Positions 5,414 to 6,090 of a stretch of DNA of 6,090 nucleotides are shown piece by piece; position 1 is the stretch's first letter, and each line of letters opens with the position of its first letter. The position numbers and the translations under genes are program-made. The stretch lies in contig JAIRZP010000117.1 in assembly GCA_031267175.1 (NCBI GenBank), positions 1 through 6,090 of the forward strand, given 5' to 3'. The DNA comes from Coriobacteriales bacterium (GTDB lineage Bacteria; Actinomycetota; Coriobacteriia; Coriobacteriales; UBA8131). The notes under the pieces are model-generated. The model worked only from the letters and a program-made list of their open reading frames with translations, searched no databases and had not been told where the DNA came from.

Positions 5414-6090
5414 TCAGCGCTCGATAAAGGATCCTGTACTGTGGTCATAGGTGAGCTTGTGGTCAAGATAGCCCTTTTCGTGCATCCAGTCGAGTATGGG
5501 CTTGACCATGGACGAGCGGGGCCGCTCGGTGGTGGGATACTCGCTGATAACATAGCTATTCCTGACAGGCTCGGGAAGCTGGGCCTTTTCCACCAGCAGG
5601 CTCCGGTAATGCTCAGGATTGGCGTTAATGCGCTCTACGGCGGTATCCCAGACGCGGGCCAGGTTCTCTACCATGGCTATGCCGGGAGTCGTCTCTGCCA
5701 GGTCCTCCCGCACTATCATGACGCTCTGTGAGAGGTTGCTGCCGGAGCTGTCGTCGGCCAGGAGCACCATGCCGCTGGCCTCGCCCAGGGCCAACAGCGA
5801 ACCGGGCAGCGCGGCGGCGGCCACCTGATTGGAGGCCATCATCTCGTAGCGCACCGGCACCTTCTTGATTTCCTCGCCGACTATCTCATCATCGCTGAGT
5901 CCAGCCTCCTCCAGCAGCTTGTCCATCACATACTCCGGAATCGTGCAAGAGCCGACCCCGACCGGCACACCAGCGAGCTCCTTGAGAGAGCTGATGCCGC
6001 TCTCGGGGCTGGTCATGATGCCAAAACGCCCCTGGCTCGCGGTGGTTCCCAGGCACACCCACTCCATGGTCACCGGCGTGCCTGCGACGG
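5414..6090 (-). CDS. ABC importer substrate-binding protein, NMT1/SsuA-like (5' end beyond window)
   Basis: The minus-strand frame is open from the TGA at 5416-5414 to the right edge, about 225 residues. It has no ribosome site or signal peptide at its internal GTG/ATG codons, so the true start lies outside the window and these are not starts. The segment GISSLKELAGVPVGVGSCT is the typical hinge and second-lobe entry of NMT1/SsuA/TauA proteins (SxxDLkGKkVgv). It is followed by EYVMDKLLEEAGL and by a stretch ending VAAAALPGSLLALGEASG, which corresponds to the usual DAALLPEP region. The missing part should hold the export or lipoprotein signal and the first part of lobe one. The protein would capture a small solute outside the membrane and deliver it to the permease. 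It is the first visible gene of the transporter operon. The ligand cannot be deduced. Confidence 0.88.
   Translation of the reverse strand, partial: VAGTPVTMEWVCLGTTASQGRFGIMTSPESGISSLKELAGVPVGVGSCTIPEYVMDKLLEEAGLSDDEIVGEEIKKVPVRYEMMASNQVAAAALPGSLLALGEASGMVLLADDSSGSNLSQSVMIVREDLAETTPGIAMVENLARVWDTAVERINANPEHYRSLLVEKAQLPEPVRNSYVISEYPTTERPRSSMVKPILDWMHEKGYLDHKLTYDHSTGSFIER

Noticed and set aside
6065..6073. GTG/ATG start codons for the binding-protein gene inside the window
   Set aside because: The frame remains open to the window edge, there is no ribosome site or signal peptide, and the protein would lack most of its first lobe.

Overview
This is a bacterial window of moderately high G+C with six protein-coding genes and almost no non-coding DNA. 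The only intergenic space above about 50 bases is the A+T-rich 134-base divergent region 1605-1738, and there is no gene-free stretch over 300 bases. I see no rRNA, tRNA, CRISPR array, insertion sequence or clear intrinsic terminator. The regulator with a SARP/BTAD-type DNA-binding domain and the CwlM-like protein with tandem peptidoglycan-binding domains both point to Actinomycetota. Frequent ATA and AGG codons and the style of the regulator fit Coriobacteriia better than streptomycetes or mycobacteria. This placement is inference with modest confidence.

Left part (1-1604, minus strand): the 5' 534 codons of a large regulator that runs off the left edge. It has an N-terminal region resembling a STAND NTPase whose P-loop has lost its key residues, then a Pro/Gln-rich repetitive linker, then an OmpR/SARP-type winged helix entering a presumed BTAD domain. 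This reverses the AfsR layout, in which the DNA-binding domain is N-terminal.

Regulatory hub (1605-1738): two face-to-face sigma70-type promoters with overlapping -10 boxes. The minus-strand one (TTGACA, 17 bp, TATGCT) drives the regulator; the plus-strand one (TTTACA, 17 bp, TAGCAT) drives the next two genes. A dyad between TATC and GATA lies inside the promoter overlap.

Middle (1739-2947, plus strand): a 68-residue protein that looks like a ribbon-helix-helix DNA-binding protein, then a 320-residue protein of unknown function with an N-terminal globular domain, a long coiled coil, a Pro/Ala/Ser linker, a basic patch and a C-terminal membrane anchor. With the divergent regulator these form a compact candidate system of unknown role.

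Right part (2928-6090, minus strand): an apparent operon, in transcription order a substrate-binding protein (5' end beyond the window), an ATPase and a permease of the nitrate/sulfonate/taurine ABC-importer class, and last a CwlM-like protein with two peptidoglycan-binding domains but no visible amidase zinc site or signal peptide. The first two gene junctions are TGAATG and ATGA, so translation is probably coupled. The last gene ends inside the 3' end of the convergent coiled-coil gene, with a 20-base tail-to-tail overlap.
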